Assembly: GCA_903813345.2 (NCBI GenBank) | Contig: CAIIXF020000006.1 | Span: 1,116,001 to 1,180,000 of the forward strand | DNA from: Owenia fusiformis | Taxonomy: Eukaryota; Annelida; Polychaeta; Sabellida; Oweniidae | Length of the DNA: 64,000 bases | Reading direction: 5' to 3' | Shown: positions 54,101-58,452 of the stretch, piece by piece | How positions within the stretch are numbered: the stretch's first letter is position 1 | Layout: every line of letters begins with the position of its first letter | Notes under the pieces: generated by a model | The model's database searches: none | The model's input: only the letters and a program-made list of their open reading frames with translations | Told to the model about the DNA's origin: nothing | Translations under genes and position numbers: made by a program

Positions 54101-54609
54101 AAAACTGCATGATTTTGAAAGAATTTCTGGCGAGGGGGGGAGCTTCCGCTTCCCCAGCTCCCCCTAGTATGTATCCAACAGACCGAATATAATATTTATT
54201 CAGACGAAGGATACAGTCTACAGCTCCCCCTCTGGCTAGGGTGACATGCTTTTTCCGATGAATGTAAGTATGCGACCCAAGCACTATAACTGCGGTATTA
54301 AGACTACTACTTCATACCGTTATGATATTTGGTTTATCATAGTTGGTACAATCTCAGGTACAATCAACAGGTGTCACTATATTCAATAGCAATAAAAATT
54401 TTAAATAAATTTAAAAAATTTTGAATGGAGTTTATATTGTATATTTTCCAATATACCGTTGATAATCACACAAAATATTTAGTATCTAATTTATCTGTGT
54501 ATATAGAAGAGACCACTTACTCTATAAAGAATACTCTGCCATCTTCGGTTACGCCGTAAGACCATCCTACAGGAAGACGAGTGTGAAGTAAATCCGAGGT
54601 GGCCGCCAT
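3028..54609 (-). CDS. PLEKHA5/7: PLEKHA5/6/7-like WW-PH adaptor, 3' end outside the window
   Basis: I assembled 23 constitutive exons by hand (listed separately), each with a GT donor, an AG acceptor and matching phase. The sum is 4918 nt, about 1639 codons, still open at 3028. Domain order is WW1 (about 11-42, W16/W38), WW2 (about 57-89, W61, second Trp replaced by F83), a basic linker, a PH domain (about 157-259, starting at GWLYKQ and ending with the helix Trp in SRWMNAM), a long low-complexity Ser/Pro/Gln region (261-1290), the [17 protein letters not shown] block, and coiled coils (1290 onward). Known for the family: the WW pair of PLEKHA5/6/7 binds PDZD11, PH domains bind phosphoinositides, and PLEKHA7 works at adherens junctions through p120-catenin. 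The disordered middle is much longer than in the vertebrate proteins. The start was chosen because ATGGCGGCC in good Kozak context lies directly before WW1. Assignment to 5, 6 or 7 individually is not possible; this may be the single invertebrate orthologue. Confidence 0.88.
3125..5128. other. PLEKHA intron between exons 22 and 23
   Basis: 2 kb, AT-rich. A G run near 5005-5013 and two copies of a ctaacacaatgctag-type segment near 4980-5060. No gene recognised. Confidence 0.45.
5129..5290 (-). CDS. PLEKHA5/7: PLEKHA exon 22, coiled coil
   Basis: 54 codons from [20 protein letters not shown] to [15 protein letters not shown]. Acceptor tttgtgcag, donor gtaagtgt, phase 0 both ends. Confidence 0.88.
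5936..6085 (-). CDS. PLEKHA5/7: PLEKHA exon 21, coiled coil
   Basis: 50 codons, including [20 protein letters not shown] and [20 protein letters not shown], with clear heptads. Acceptor gaattgcag, donor gtattgaa, phase 0 both ends. Confidence 0.88.
6466..6546 (-). CDS. PLEKHA5/7: PLEKHA exon 20, preceded by ten tandem acceptors
   Basis: With the acceptor nearest the donor, the exon has 27 codons, [20 protein letters not shown] then NSLREDK, a coiled-coil segment. The same tttatattgcag acceptor recurs every 57 bp upstream (exon starts at 6603, 6660 and so on to 7059). Using 6603 adds 19 residues in frame ([19 protein letters not shown]). Any acceptor further upstream reads into a TAA at 6624-6622. 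Donor is gtacatct at 6465. Confidence 0.85.
6547..7076 (-). repeat. 57-bp tandem repeat spanning exon end and splice acceptor
   Basis: Nine extra copies of a 57-bp unit containing tttatattgcag followed by GAAAAGAAACACCAACTTGC and CAGATTACAACAACAATTA. Acceptor-defined exon starts fall at 6546, 6603, 6660, 6717, 6774, 6831, 6888, 6945, 7002 and 7059. The outermost copy has GATAAAAAACACCAGC and is the most diverged. All copies are nearly identical, so the expansion is recent. The long ORFs seen here in several frames are translations of the repeat. Confidence 0.95.
7356..7490 (-). CDS. PLEKHA5/7: PLEKHA exon 19
   Basis: 45 codons ending in the acidic coiled-coil stretch [12 protein letters not shown]. 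Acceptor atttttccag, donor gtatgttc. It is the donor exon for the tandem acceptor array that follows. Confidence 0.87.
7718..7819 (-). CDS. PLEKHA5/7: PLEKHA exon 18
   Basis: 34 codons, [20 protein letters not shown], then [14 protein letters not shown]. Acceptor gtattacag, donor gtatagaa, phase 0 both ends. Confidence 0.87.
8217..8313 (-). CDS. PLEKHA5/7: PLEKHA exon 17, coiled-coil segment
   Basis: Codes for [20 protein letters not shown], then [12 protein letters not shown]. Charged helical sequence; acceptor tgacttccag, donor gtaattca, ends in phase 0. Confidence 0.86.
8492..8635. repeat. Dispersed repeat 'caacaggcaattttcacc', copy A
   Basis: Begins gggtttcattagcaacagg and includes caccagttgtttccacaaaa and ttgcctgttg. 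A reverse-complement copy lies at about 59630-59769. Confidence 0.7.
8704..8828 (-). CDS. PLEKHA5/7: PLEKHA exon 16, start of coiled coil
   Basis: Codes for [20 protein letters not shown], then [20 protein letters not shown]. Leucine heptads begin here. Acceptor ttattccacag, donor GAgtatgtg, ends in phase 2. Confidence 0.88.
9208..9306 (-). CDS. PLEKHA5/7: PLEKHA exon 15, conserved block before coiled coil
   Basis: 33 codons, [20 protein letters not shown] then [13 protein letters not shown]. The DLLGKT end continues in the next exon as [11 protein letters not shown], a block I recognise from vertebrate PLEKHA5/7. Confidence 0.88.
9307..10053. other. Intron sequence upstream of the PC-esterase gene
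   Basis: AT-rich with no exon of PLEKHA. It should contain the promoter of the plus-strand gene, but no clear core element is visible. The start context is gaaaATGT. Confidence 0.35.
10054..11823 (+). CDS. Intronless PC-esterase/NXPE-like type II membrane protein
   Basis: An uninterrupted 589-codon frame inside a PLEKHA intron, on the opposite strand. Residues about 24-47 ([20 protein letters not shown]) form a hydrophobic signal-anchor after a short polar N-terminus, so the rest should be lumenal or outside the cell. There are several NxS/T sites (for example NIT, NGT, NDT). The C-terminal half resembles the PC-esterase (GDSL/SGNH-like) fold: a nucleophile-type motif GQSHLRY with Ser386, a central [10 protein letters not shown], and a C-terminal DNVCGHH with D550 and H555/H556. 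The family's usual GDS reads GQS here, so activity is uncertain. Substrate unknown. In eukaryotes the family includes NXPE proteins and glycan O-acetyl enzymes. Lack of introns suggests a retrocopy or a lineage-expanded single-exon family. Family assignment is by motif recall only. Confidence 0.6.
   Translation: MSLHKKIGTEDSDNHKHISLYRQSNLLTSFMFILIVILLYTIVAIQYIPMRTSYLLQPYMQLNHRKFIGFNNSQITNTPNGPGQFNEYTHDEKQTYTDIAKDMDQSLGDMESEARESVTISDLTKDNTTIEETTENVCPKPSDFGGKLENIIIKQTDMKQNQLFDHVCEASYETLVYDQAEHMYKNYKNDRLKHNEDTLTQYDQYSYKINWAIYESSHIIMTMVERFKEIKTNGGSSFRIVVHGYHKYLCNILDSFNGVYTICCPYVPPCSTIEITQMFTNFGAFIEKETLYPSVRNIANITTCDQEHETREATANDMTEFNEQMSYQVVCNREPTFMSRYGRWIQVNDTYHWGLSSDCLMEYMTTKELQECFLDNIQMLSCFGQSHLRYTITYLSSLLNGTFPKSKYENWGYDNMFFQWSPQSRATACSLREMSSYSKRFKSSNSCIVIETGPWDLKYDTLTSYWSVIRHLMIPTISLIRESKYWRNITFVWLSNIALPHSYEYFIDEYHRRSDFRSAAVNGLIYELTQDLNVHVINHLMTTSPRSNTDNVCGHHFICHKDFNKPNETIGEVGKAIAHLLFHQICRKW
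11824..12133. other. 3' flank of the PC-esterase gene
   Basis: AT-rich. An attaaa-type polyadenylation hexamer occurs near 12041; no aataaa before the element starts. The 3' end of this transcript is uncertain. Confidence 0.3.
12981..13140. repeat. Two tandem ~80-bp modules inside the hairpin element
   Basis: Both copies run atggcttcttta.tgct, gtgtttttggttgt.agtcc, acaa..aaaacacat, then gtgttca..agaacgcag. Each contains a gtgtttt/aaaacac stem around a ggttgt.agtccac loop. Related stems without the flanks occur at 12462-12496 and 12830-12864. Confidence 0.75.
13280..13352. repeat. 22-bp triplet of a palindromic unit
   Basis: Three consecutive copies of agaagatatttcttcatctt plus ac. Each unit contains the palindrome gaaga-tatt-tcttc. 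Confidence 0.9.
17688..17978. mobile_element. 291-bp MITE with 62-bp terminal inverted repeats
   Basis: Left terminus 17688-17749 (cttaaaatttaaagtaattt ... attgccacta) is matched in reverse by 17917-17978. The interior from about 17800 to 17925 is, in reverse, nearly identical to 12171-12291 at the left end of the adjoining hairpin element (landmarks catccaccattgaa, cttcccgggaatttcttgag, cacccccgcacaaatgcccg). The 119-codon minus ORF across it is not a gene. Confidence 0.85.
18117..18250 (-). CDS. PLEKHA5/7: PLEKHA exon 14
   Basis: Codes for [20 protein letters not shown], then [20 protein letters not shown] and ILVR. Acceptor cttgttgacag, donor gtaagtga, ends in phase 0. It is followed by the 8.8-kb intron that carries the PC-esterase gene and the hairpin element. 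Confidence 0.87.
18251..19869. other. PLEKHA intron between exons 13 and 14
   Basis: 1.6 kb non-coding. Contains the 40-bp minisatellite at 18680-18800; otherwise nothing recognised. Confidence 0.5.
18680..18800. repeat. 40-bp minisatellite, about 3 copies
   Basis: Unit begins catgaggaaaccctggcaaa and continues cttgagaaaaccatggcaac. The third copy is truncated and rearranged. Confidence 0.75.
19870..21048 (-). CDS. PLEKHA5/7: PLEKHA exon 13, second large low-complexity exon
   Basis: 1179 bp, residues about 853-1245. It opens with Tyr-rich [20 protein letters not shown], then [20 protein letters not shown], two SPLG segments, a strongly basic [15 protein letters not shown], and Gln/Arg/Met-rich sequence ([12 protein letters not shown]). 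No recognised domain. The basic cluster could be a nuclear-localisation or membrane-binding patch (inference). Acceptor tttttaaag, donor GAAGgtaaacc, phase 1 in and out. Confidence 0.87.
21983..22033 (-). CDS. PLEKHA5/7: PLEKHA exon 12, small linker exon
   Basis: 17 codons, [17 protein letters not shown], between gctaattttcag and gtaagatg. Phase 1 in and out (51 bp), so it can be skipped without a frameshift. Confidence 0.8.
22381..22654 (-). CDS. PLEKHA5/7: PLEKHA exon 11, GQR/PES peptide repeats
   Basis: Starts at GAGGAAATACAGAAACAGC after ctctttag and codes for [20 protein letters not shown], then repeats such as [20 protein letters not shown] and [10 protein letters not shown]. The exon ends with a second copy of the opening theme, [14 protein letters not shown]. 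This suggests growth by internal duplication. Ends in phase 1 at gtatgtgct. Confidence 0.82.
22655..23958. other. PLEKHA intron between exons 10 and 11
   Basis: 1.3 kb of AT-rich sequence. Two diverged ~110-bp segments starting near 23530 and 23680 share agcttgagaaag, suggesting a small old duplication. No gene. Confidence 0.4.
23959..25408 (-). CDS. PLEKHA5/7: PLEKHA exon 10, large low-complexity exon with EPY repeats
   Basis: A 1450-bp exon, residues about 261-744, rich in Ser, Pro, Asn, Gln, Arg and Tyr. Residues about 385-457 hold twelve imperfect five- or six-residue units of the form KQEPYx. The part after that has many SPxDPR and SPR segments and [12 protein letters not shown]. Near the end the segment [20 protein letters not shown] has a proline-rich SH3-like look. 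Predicted disordered; no known domain. Donor GAGgtacct was chosen because phase 0 fits the next exon. The open frame continues past it to 23914. Confidence 0.88.
25409..25996. other. PLEKHA intron between exons 9 and 10
   Basis: 588 bp, AT-rich, with a ttattatttttt tract near 25750-25790. Nothing else seen. Confidence 0.5.
25997..26106 (-). CDS. PLEKHA5/7: PLEKHA exon 9, end of PH domain
   Basis: Codes for [19 protein letters not shown] then [17 protein letters not shown]. This is the last PH strands and the C-terminal helix with its invariant Trp. Phase 2 at the end; donor gtattgtag is weak but the frame fits. Confidence 0.92.
26639..26815 (-). CDS. PLEKHA5/7: PLEKHA exon 8, core of PH domain
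   Basis: Exactly 59 codons. Motifs in order are [29 protein letters not shown] and KDFAFK, the beta strands of a PH domain with the Lys/Arg pair of the phosphoinositide loop. Acceptor ctgttctag, donor gtacagta. Confidence 0.93.
27084..27384. mobile_element. MITE with atgggcgtag termini
   Basis: Starts atgggcgtagcgcctatt and ends agccctacgcccat, a short inverted repeat. TGTGGC lies immediately left (27078-27083) and again one base after the right end (27386-27391), a likely target duplication. The ORFs over it on both strands are incidental. Confidence 0.6.
27564..27639 (-). CDS. PLEKHA5/7: PLEKHA exon 7, start of PH domain
   Basis: Codes for [16 protein letters not shown] then SCKGWLYKQ. 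The KRNxxAPV...GWLYKQ signature is diagnostic of the PLEKHA5/6/7 PH domain and its basic lead-in. Ends in phase 0 at donor gtgagtgc. Confidence 0.92.
27640..32367. other. PLEKHA introns around the 27-bp microexon
   Basis: AT-rich non-coding sequence on both sides of the microexon at 30238-30264. Short homopolymer tracts at 28663 (C) and 32056 (G). No gene or repeat family recognised. Confidence 0.5.
30238..30264 (-). CDS. PLEKHA5/7: PLEKHA exon 6, 27-bp microexon
   Basis: A nine-codon microexon (NPEPGKPKE, then P split) with splice sites caatttcag and gtaagtat. It is symmetrical (phase 2 in and out) and a candidate for regulated inclusion. Confidence 0.8.
32368..32424 (-). CDS. PLEKHA5/7: PLEKHA exon 5, basic linker
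   Basis: Codes for 19 residues, [18 protein letters not shown], rich in Lys, Arg and Ser. Splice sites are tttattacag and gtaagtta. Phase 2 in and out, so it could be skipped without a frameshift. Confidence 0.85.
32425..35486. other. PLEKHA intron 4
   Basis: Apart from the hAT-type MITE and an 18-bp G run near 35357-35374, I see only AT-rich sequence. Confidence 0.55.
34120..34590. mobile_element. hAT-type MITE, copy 1, with 8-bp target duplication
   Basis: 471 bp with inverted ends TAGTGTTGTCGCGAT and ATCGCGACAACACTA, subterminal acatcgatgcatcg palindromes, and a perfect 8-bp direct repeat ATGTGTAC at 34112-34119 and 34591-34598. The 8-bp duplication points to hAT transposase. No ORF. Confidence 0.85.
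35487..35597 (-). CDS. PLEKHA5/7: PLEKHA exon 4, second half of WW2 and linker
   Basis: Codes for [17 protein letters not shown], the C-terminal half of WW2 with Phe in place of the second Trp, as in other PLEKHA second WW domains. A Glu/Lys/Ser/Pro linker follows. Acceptor ttacttgcag, donor gtaagtac; begins and ends in phase 2. Confidence 0.9.
38660..38985. repeat. 25-bp minisatellite, about 13 copies
   Basis: Unit tgactactgatcgaccaatt plus caact, nearly perfect, with a few point variants (gatagacc, gatcaacc, gattgacc). Contiguous units without spacers, so not CRISPR. Confidence 0.92.
39232..39329 (-). CDS. PLEKHA5/7: Probable alternative first exon B of PLEKHA
   Basis: An ATG with A at -3 and G at +4 opens 32 codons starting [20 protein letters not shown], then a basic QVSFDL end before donor AAAgttagt. 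The exon ends in phase 2, exactly what the next exon at 35597 (and those at 32424 and 30264) accepts. The resulting protein would lack WW1 and the N-terminal half of WW2. Vertebrate PLEKHA6 also starts without WW domains and has a basic N-terminus before its PH domain. Inferred from ORF, start context and splice phase only. Confidence 0.5.
41490..41670. mobile_element. Degraded pogo-like fragment
   Basis: Contains tatgaaacctgctcaattcg, then aacacctcttggactggcc and a mirror-type gtgttcacattgagatg, the usual interior of pogo-derived MITEs. Ends are eroded. Similar 'gaacacct' fragments occur near 37385-37510 and 45220-45440. Confidence 0.4.
41826..42116. repeat. Dispersed ~290-bp repeat, copy B
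   Basis: Direct-orientation copy of the repeat at 2228-2530, with the same landmarks: tttgaaaatgtgacttctag, ggggagattccccatagac, and the ending cagccacctggtgg..gaaactggtaac. Identity appears high over the full length. Confidence 0.75.
42710..42884. mobile_element. pogo/Tigger-like MITE
   Basis: Begins tacagtaaaacctgaata and ends catgttttactgta. These are inverted ends of the CAGTAAAACC type known from pogo elements, with TA at each edge. The interior contains aacacctctcaatatgaa. No ORF. Confidence 0.55.
44519..44612. repeat. ttgg/gattgg microsatellite
   Basis: About 90 bp of ggttggttggttgattggtt pattern. The W/L/V-rich plus-strand ORF over it is a translation of the repeat. Confidence 0.85.
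45508..45582 (-). CDS. PLEKHA5/7: Optional PLEKHA exon A: alternative first exon or 25-codon cassette
   Basis: This 75-bp block has a good donor (CAGgtaagat) and a possible acceptor (ctgtgcag). It is open and in phase with both neighbours. If included as a cassette it would insert 25 residues in the middle of WW2, between YYI and HNAQTT, which should destroy the fold. It also contains ATGGATGCAGATGC with A at -3 and G at +4, so I favour an alternative first exon. That isoform would start [18 protein letters not shown] and lack WW1 and half of WW2. No transcript data are available to decide. Confidence 0.5.
48260..48440. repeat. C-rich imperfect minisatellite
   Basis: Repeats of caccaagcccctgcatgag with variable spacing, for example aagcccctgc at several points. 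Low complexity, non-coding. Confidence 0.5.
48564..48621 (-). CDS. PLEKHA5/7: PLEKHA exon 3, first half of WW2
   Basis: Codes for [19 protein letters not shown], the N-terminal half of WW2. The donor is gtaagtacc and the exon ends in phase 2. The partner half-domain lies almost 13 kb away, at 35597. Confidence 0.9.
49240..49437. repeat. MITE-like repeat, degraded copy 1 of the gtgggtgca family
   Basis: Shares the order caattcagacc, gatttttccatttc, gtgcaaatggatt and tgctgggaagatcactgg with the copy at 49906, but its left terminus is eroded. Confidence 0.5.
49906..50111. repeat. MITE-like repeat, copy 2 of the gtgggtgca family
   Basis: Starts cattgatctccccagg and ends ctggggagatcactg. The 7-bp sequence cctttca occurs at both edges and may be a target-site duplication. 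The ORF at 49790-50146 runs through it and is not a gene. Confidence 0.6.
50480..51670. repeat. Dispersed element with ~145-bp tandem units and ggac microsatellite end
   Basis: Four to five units of about 145 bp (for example from 50850, 50995 and 51140) contain aaaatggcggccatttttc and accaaatatgaacaaaatcg. The array runs into a ggac/ggacgtac microsatellite at 51568-51632 and a tail with ccgaacttcgttcgatggg. The 93-aa ORF here is array-derived. Confidence 0.65.
53280..53478. repeat. MITE-like repeat, copy 3 of the gtgggtgca family
   Basis: Starts cagtgttctccacagg and ends ggggggatcactg, imperfect inverted termini. The interior carries two to three gtgggtgca boxes and the segment gaccaaaattggtcaaaata. 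Related copies at 49906-50111 and, degraded, at about 49240-49437. Confidence 0.6.
53530..53606 (-). CDS. PLEKHA5/7: PLEKHA exon 2, second half of WW1
   Basis: Begins after tttatctttcag. It codes for [18 protein letters not shown], which completes WW1 with its second Trp and Pro, and ends in phase 1. Confidence 0.9.
53607..54520. other. PLEKHA intron 1
   Basis: Non-coding. Between about 54000 and 54240 is a G-run-rich block beginning cccgtagccag, of the same style as the gcgtagc repeats elsewhere in the window; the minus-strand 100-codon ORF there is repeat-derived. Nothing else seen. Confidence 0.5.
54521..54609 (-). CDS. PLEKHA5/7: PLEKHA exon 1, start codon and first half of WW1
   Basis: Codes for [16 protein letters not shown] and on to GRVFFI, the first two strands of a WW domain. 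The donor is gtaagtgg and the exon ends in phase 2. The ATG has A at -3 and G at +4. Confidence 0.9.
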
Positions 54610-55079
54610 ATTTGTAAACTAGTTGTAGTGGCTGTTACGTTCTCCTCCACAATATTTGATATATCGTTACAATTTAACGTATTGCCAATAAAACCATAAA
54701 ACAAGCACATAAGAAATATAAGTAATTATACATCATATGATTTAGATCCATAAAAATGGCCTTTTATATCATTGCAATGCGACAATAAAACAAAATGTAA
54801 TAATTGAAATAATAGGGAGGTTAATATAATTTCCACTTTTGTTTTCCATGCAGGGTTACACATTTTAATTTGAAACTTTTGAAAATACAAAAGAAATAAT
54901 CAGCATGCGCCGATTGCTTTTTCACTAGAATTTAGTCATATTATAACAGAATGAAAACACGAATTTGATCTTGACATGAGAAAACAGAAGGTATGTATAA
55001 TTTAATTATTTCAAACCCTGTAGAGAGAGTCATTTTCTATTTTTGTCTGCTAAAACGGAATCCGGCAGACTTTTTCAAC
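54610..55079. promoter_or_regulatory. Bidirectional promoter interval
   Basis: About 470 bp separate two divergent start codons. No TATA box at a convincing position and no long repeat. It should hold both 5' UTRs and a shared promoter. Inferred from gene layout only. Confidence 0.45.
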
Positions 55080-55219
55080 ATGGAGAAGTTTTTAAATTGG
55101 CAAAGTTTTTTGGATAATTCTAGTCGATTTTGTGAGGAGAAGGAGAACATTTTGTCGTTCAATGAAGCAAGAACAAACGAACAACGAGTAGCATTCGTAA
55201 AAGAACGACATTTTATTGA
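55080..55219 (+). CDS. First coding exon of an unrecognised gene, divergent from PLEKHA
   Basis: ATG in strong context (aacATGG) opens 46 full codons: MEKFLNWQSFLDNSSRFCEE, then KENILSFNEARTNEQRVAFV and KERHFIE, with the last codon split at donor GAgtaagtag (phase 2). The sequence is charged and probably helical; I do not recognise the family. An in-frame ATG at 54993 would add 29 residues but has weaker context. No phase-matching downstream exon is recognisable before 64000, so the gene probably extends past the window behind a repeat-filled first intron. The tight head-to-head spacing with PLEKHA and the consensus donor are the main support. Confidence 0.55.
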
Positions 55220-55934
55220 GTAAGTAGTTTTATTTTCAATATGGCAAAACAGGAATATTTCCCTCAAAGATTCAAAATGGGGCCAAGTGAGGGTTAGGCT
55301 AGCAGTCTAAATATAGCTTAGTCTACATGAATATCAGTTTCAAAGGAAAATCAGATTTGGTATTAAGATAAGCACCATGGGCGTAGCGCTAATTTTCTAA
55401 GTAGACTAGTACGCCACTACAGGAACAAGAGTTGAGTGACGCAAAAAAGAAGCGTTCATGGGGGTCTTGGGGGGTTGTTCCCCCAAGGAAATTATGAAAT
55501 CTGGTTGTATTTGGAGCGGAATTTGCAACCATCTGGTTAGGTGCATTCATGCGCCTCTGGGCCTTTATTTATATATCTGAGAATTGCCATGGCTCCAGAG
55601 GCGCATCACCAAGCATTAAAAACCTTAGACAAGTTGAGATTCTGAAAAACAACGGATCGGTTGTTTTTGCTTTTTCTCGGAGCTCCTTACCTTAATCTTT
55701 AAAATTTTTGGACCACTATGTAGCGGCGTTATTTGTCTTCAAAATGACCCTAGTTGTAATCATGTTTATCCAGCAAATTATATCAGGAAGTGTCTTTGTA
55801 TTTTTCAGGTGAGAGAAAGTCGAATTCTCAAAATTGTAGTTGACCTACATAATTTATGCGCATGCGTGCTGTCACAAGTCACGTGACTAAAATTCGGGAA
55901 ATTAATCTGCATATAGTCTAAACAATTAAGAGCA

Positions 55935-56558
55935 TTAAAGGAATATTCCTTGTCAAACCATCTCTCTCCTCATGTGGTAGCTATAACCATATATACATGT
56001 ATGCTTGCCATGTTTAGCAAAACACGCAAAAATGTTTTGATATGGTCAAATTTGATCACTAAGAAATGTGATGCTCAATTCCAGTAAGCTGCCATATTTT
56101 AAAATTTCACACAGGAAGTGATGTCATCGACTCTCAACTTTGCATATAGCATTAGGTGAGGAGCTATTAAAAATTACAAAATCAGCTAAATATTCTTTTT
56201 CAACTTTGTATCTTATTTAATCCTTCTGAAAATCTCTTCTTTTATTCTAAGTTGACAAGCCCTGAAACTATTTTTGCACAGAAAGTAATGATCACTTGTC
56301 TAGAAGTGATTTTGTGCTACTTTCCTATACTGTTATGGGCAAGGTTATAGAAGTTGAGAGTTGATGACATCACTTCCTGCAAGAAATCTTAAAAGATGGC
56401 AGCTCACTGGAAATAAGCACAAGACTAGACTAGATTTAAATGATCAAAATTGACCATATTATAACATTATCCCATGTTTTGCTAAATATGGGAACTATAT
56501 ATATGATTATAGCTACCATATCAATAGAGAAAGGGTCTGGCAAGGAATATTCCTTTAA
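55935..56558. mobile_element. 624-bp fold-back MITE with TTAA edges
   Basis: Nearly the whole element is one inverted repeat centred near 56248. The left arm includes ttaaaggaatattccttgtc and ggaagtgatgtcatcgactc; the right arm has the matching gagttgatgacatcacttcc and ggcaaggaatattcctttaa. TTAA at both edges is compatible with piggyBac-type insertion. Confidence 0.8.
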
Positions 56559-57879
56559 GAGTCACTATCTCTGTTTGGTATTACTTATTAAAACTAGAAA
56601 CTATAATAAAAGTCACTGTCTATGATGAGAATTCCTTAATTCTCCATTTCGCTGTTCGCTCTTTGAATCAGAACGTTCGCATATATGGTGCATATATGTA
56701 CTCAAAAAGGACAAAATTTGATTGGTCAATATTTTTCAACGATGCATTTCGTGTAGCTATTTGTGAGACCCGAAAGTTCTAAATCAAATTAATTACGCAA
56801 TTTTGTTTTTACACCCGCAAGCTAAATAAAAAAATGACACCATCGGAATTCTTCTTCTTTGTCATTGAATTAATAGTCAGTATACCAGATTTAATCAATA
56901 AAAGATTATACAATTAACAACAAAATTCGGAAACGAGTATGTAAGATTTGCTTTCGAACCACTAAACTTGACCTAGATAATAGCGACGTGTCTTCTTTGG
57001 TCAAATGCTCAGTTGTTTGTGGGTTTTCAACGTAACTCTATAATGTAATATGAAGATGAGTACGATTATTCAGTTGTTGCATCGATGTTACAGTTTGTAG
57101 TGCGGTAATATTGGCATGAACGTGTTGAAAGTCGAATGGAATTGCTTTTTCCAATATGGCGACTAGTCACGTGACTTCTTCTCTTCCGGAATATACTCCC
57201 ATTTTCAATCATTGTTTTCACCCCGTTAGGAGCCAATAAAATGAAAAAAAATATATGTTATATAAAGATTATTAAAAGACTAATTGTTTCTGATAGTTTG
57301 TTTTCTCCGATCGCATGGAGATTCGATCGAAAATATCGCTTGAAAAATGGGTATGAAAATCCCCATGTTAAACCAACGGGGAAAAACAAGGAAGAAAAAT
57401 TTTGTTCCCCCGCGAACTGCATCATGGGAAATATTTTGACCTTATAAGGAAAAACTTTCGCGCCATCTTTATTAGAGATTCAATACTACCGAATCCACGA
57501 TTTTAAGAATTAAACTTCAACATGTGTGATTCGTTGAATATTGCTTACTATGCAGTCTGATTGATATGAACTTTATGTAGTAAAATAGATGGCATCGTAT
57601 ACACTAGGGAATTCCCTATCTCTTCTCGCGAAGTCTCGATCGCCATAGAAAATTTTGAAATAATTTAAAAAGTGATGATTTTCCTATAGTATCAGCGCAA
57701 TTACATCGTGCATAACAACTTAGGTATGGTAAGTTTAACAATTTATTATATAACATTACATTGGGACAAATATATTAAAAAAACAAATGGGAATCAAAAG
57801 AAATCAACTTCAAAGTAGCGCTTGGTTCAAAAAAAATTAATTTTCTGAAGTTTGAGGATTTTAATGCAGGTGCATCCAC

Positions 57880-57938
57880 GGCTCTAGTGACCCTATCAAA
57901 ACTCCGATAGTCAAATAAGTCACTAGAGCCGTGGATCC
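57880..57938. repeat. 17-bp perfect stem, 27-nt loop
   Basis: atccacggctctagtga and its exact complement tcactagagccgtggat flank a short spacer containing an inner ctat/atag pair. Confidence 0.85.
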
Positions 57939-58125
57939 ACGTCTACCATCTGGTATGTGTGCGTACCCAGTGTACTGGGCTCTACGCCCATGAGCGCTAC
58001 ATGTTATGTATCATGGGGAGAAGTCACCCCCTCCCTCTTATACGCTCGATGTAGCAATCAGCAAATGATTGAATCCTGTAATCTGATGATAATGATGATG
58101 ATATTCTCAATATTAAGATATTATA

Positions 58126-58222
58126 CAAATATTTAATTCTATTGAGGTGAATACCTATGCTAGTAGAATATCATCTTGTGAAAGTGTCACAGGTATTCAC
58201 CAAAAATAGAATTAAATATTTG
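58126..58222. repeat. 97-bp inverted repeat
   Basis: acaaatatttaattctat plus gaggtgaatacct on the left pairs with aggtattcacc plus atagaattaaatatttgt on the right. Confidence 0.85.
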
Positions 58223-58228
58223 TTTTAT

Positions 58229-58452
58229 AATCACTGTTATATTCCTCACTCACATTAATGGAATAGCAAACTATTGATATTTAATTAATCATAACATTGA
58301 ACTCCCTGGTATATATACATAAAATTAAAGTTACAAATTAGACTGAGTCGGACTGGTAATGGAAGTCACGCGACTTCCGTTGAATATCTCTTGTTATCTT
58401 TAGTCATGTGTAGGACATGAACCAGTCAGGGAGTGAGGAATATGACAGTGAT
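58229..58452. repeat. 224-bp inverted-repeat element
   Basis: atcactgttatattcctcac on the left and gtgaggaatatgacagtgat on the right, with the palindrome ggaagtcacgcgacttcc inside at about 58361-58378. Confidence 0.75.

Noticed and set aside
53982-54284. 100-codon minus-strand ORF with AEAPPLARN
   Set aside because: It follows a G-run-rich repeat of the cccgtagccag type inside PLEKHA intron 1.
55378-57994. Single large element bounded by atgggcgtag and ctacgcccat
   Set aside because: The ends match the MITE at 27084-27384, but flanking target duplications do not agree and the 2.6-kb interior has other insertions; the pairing may be between two separate fragments.
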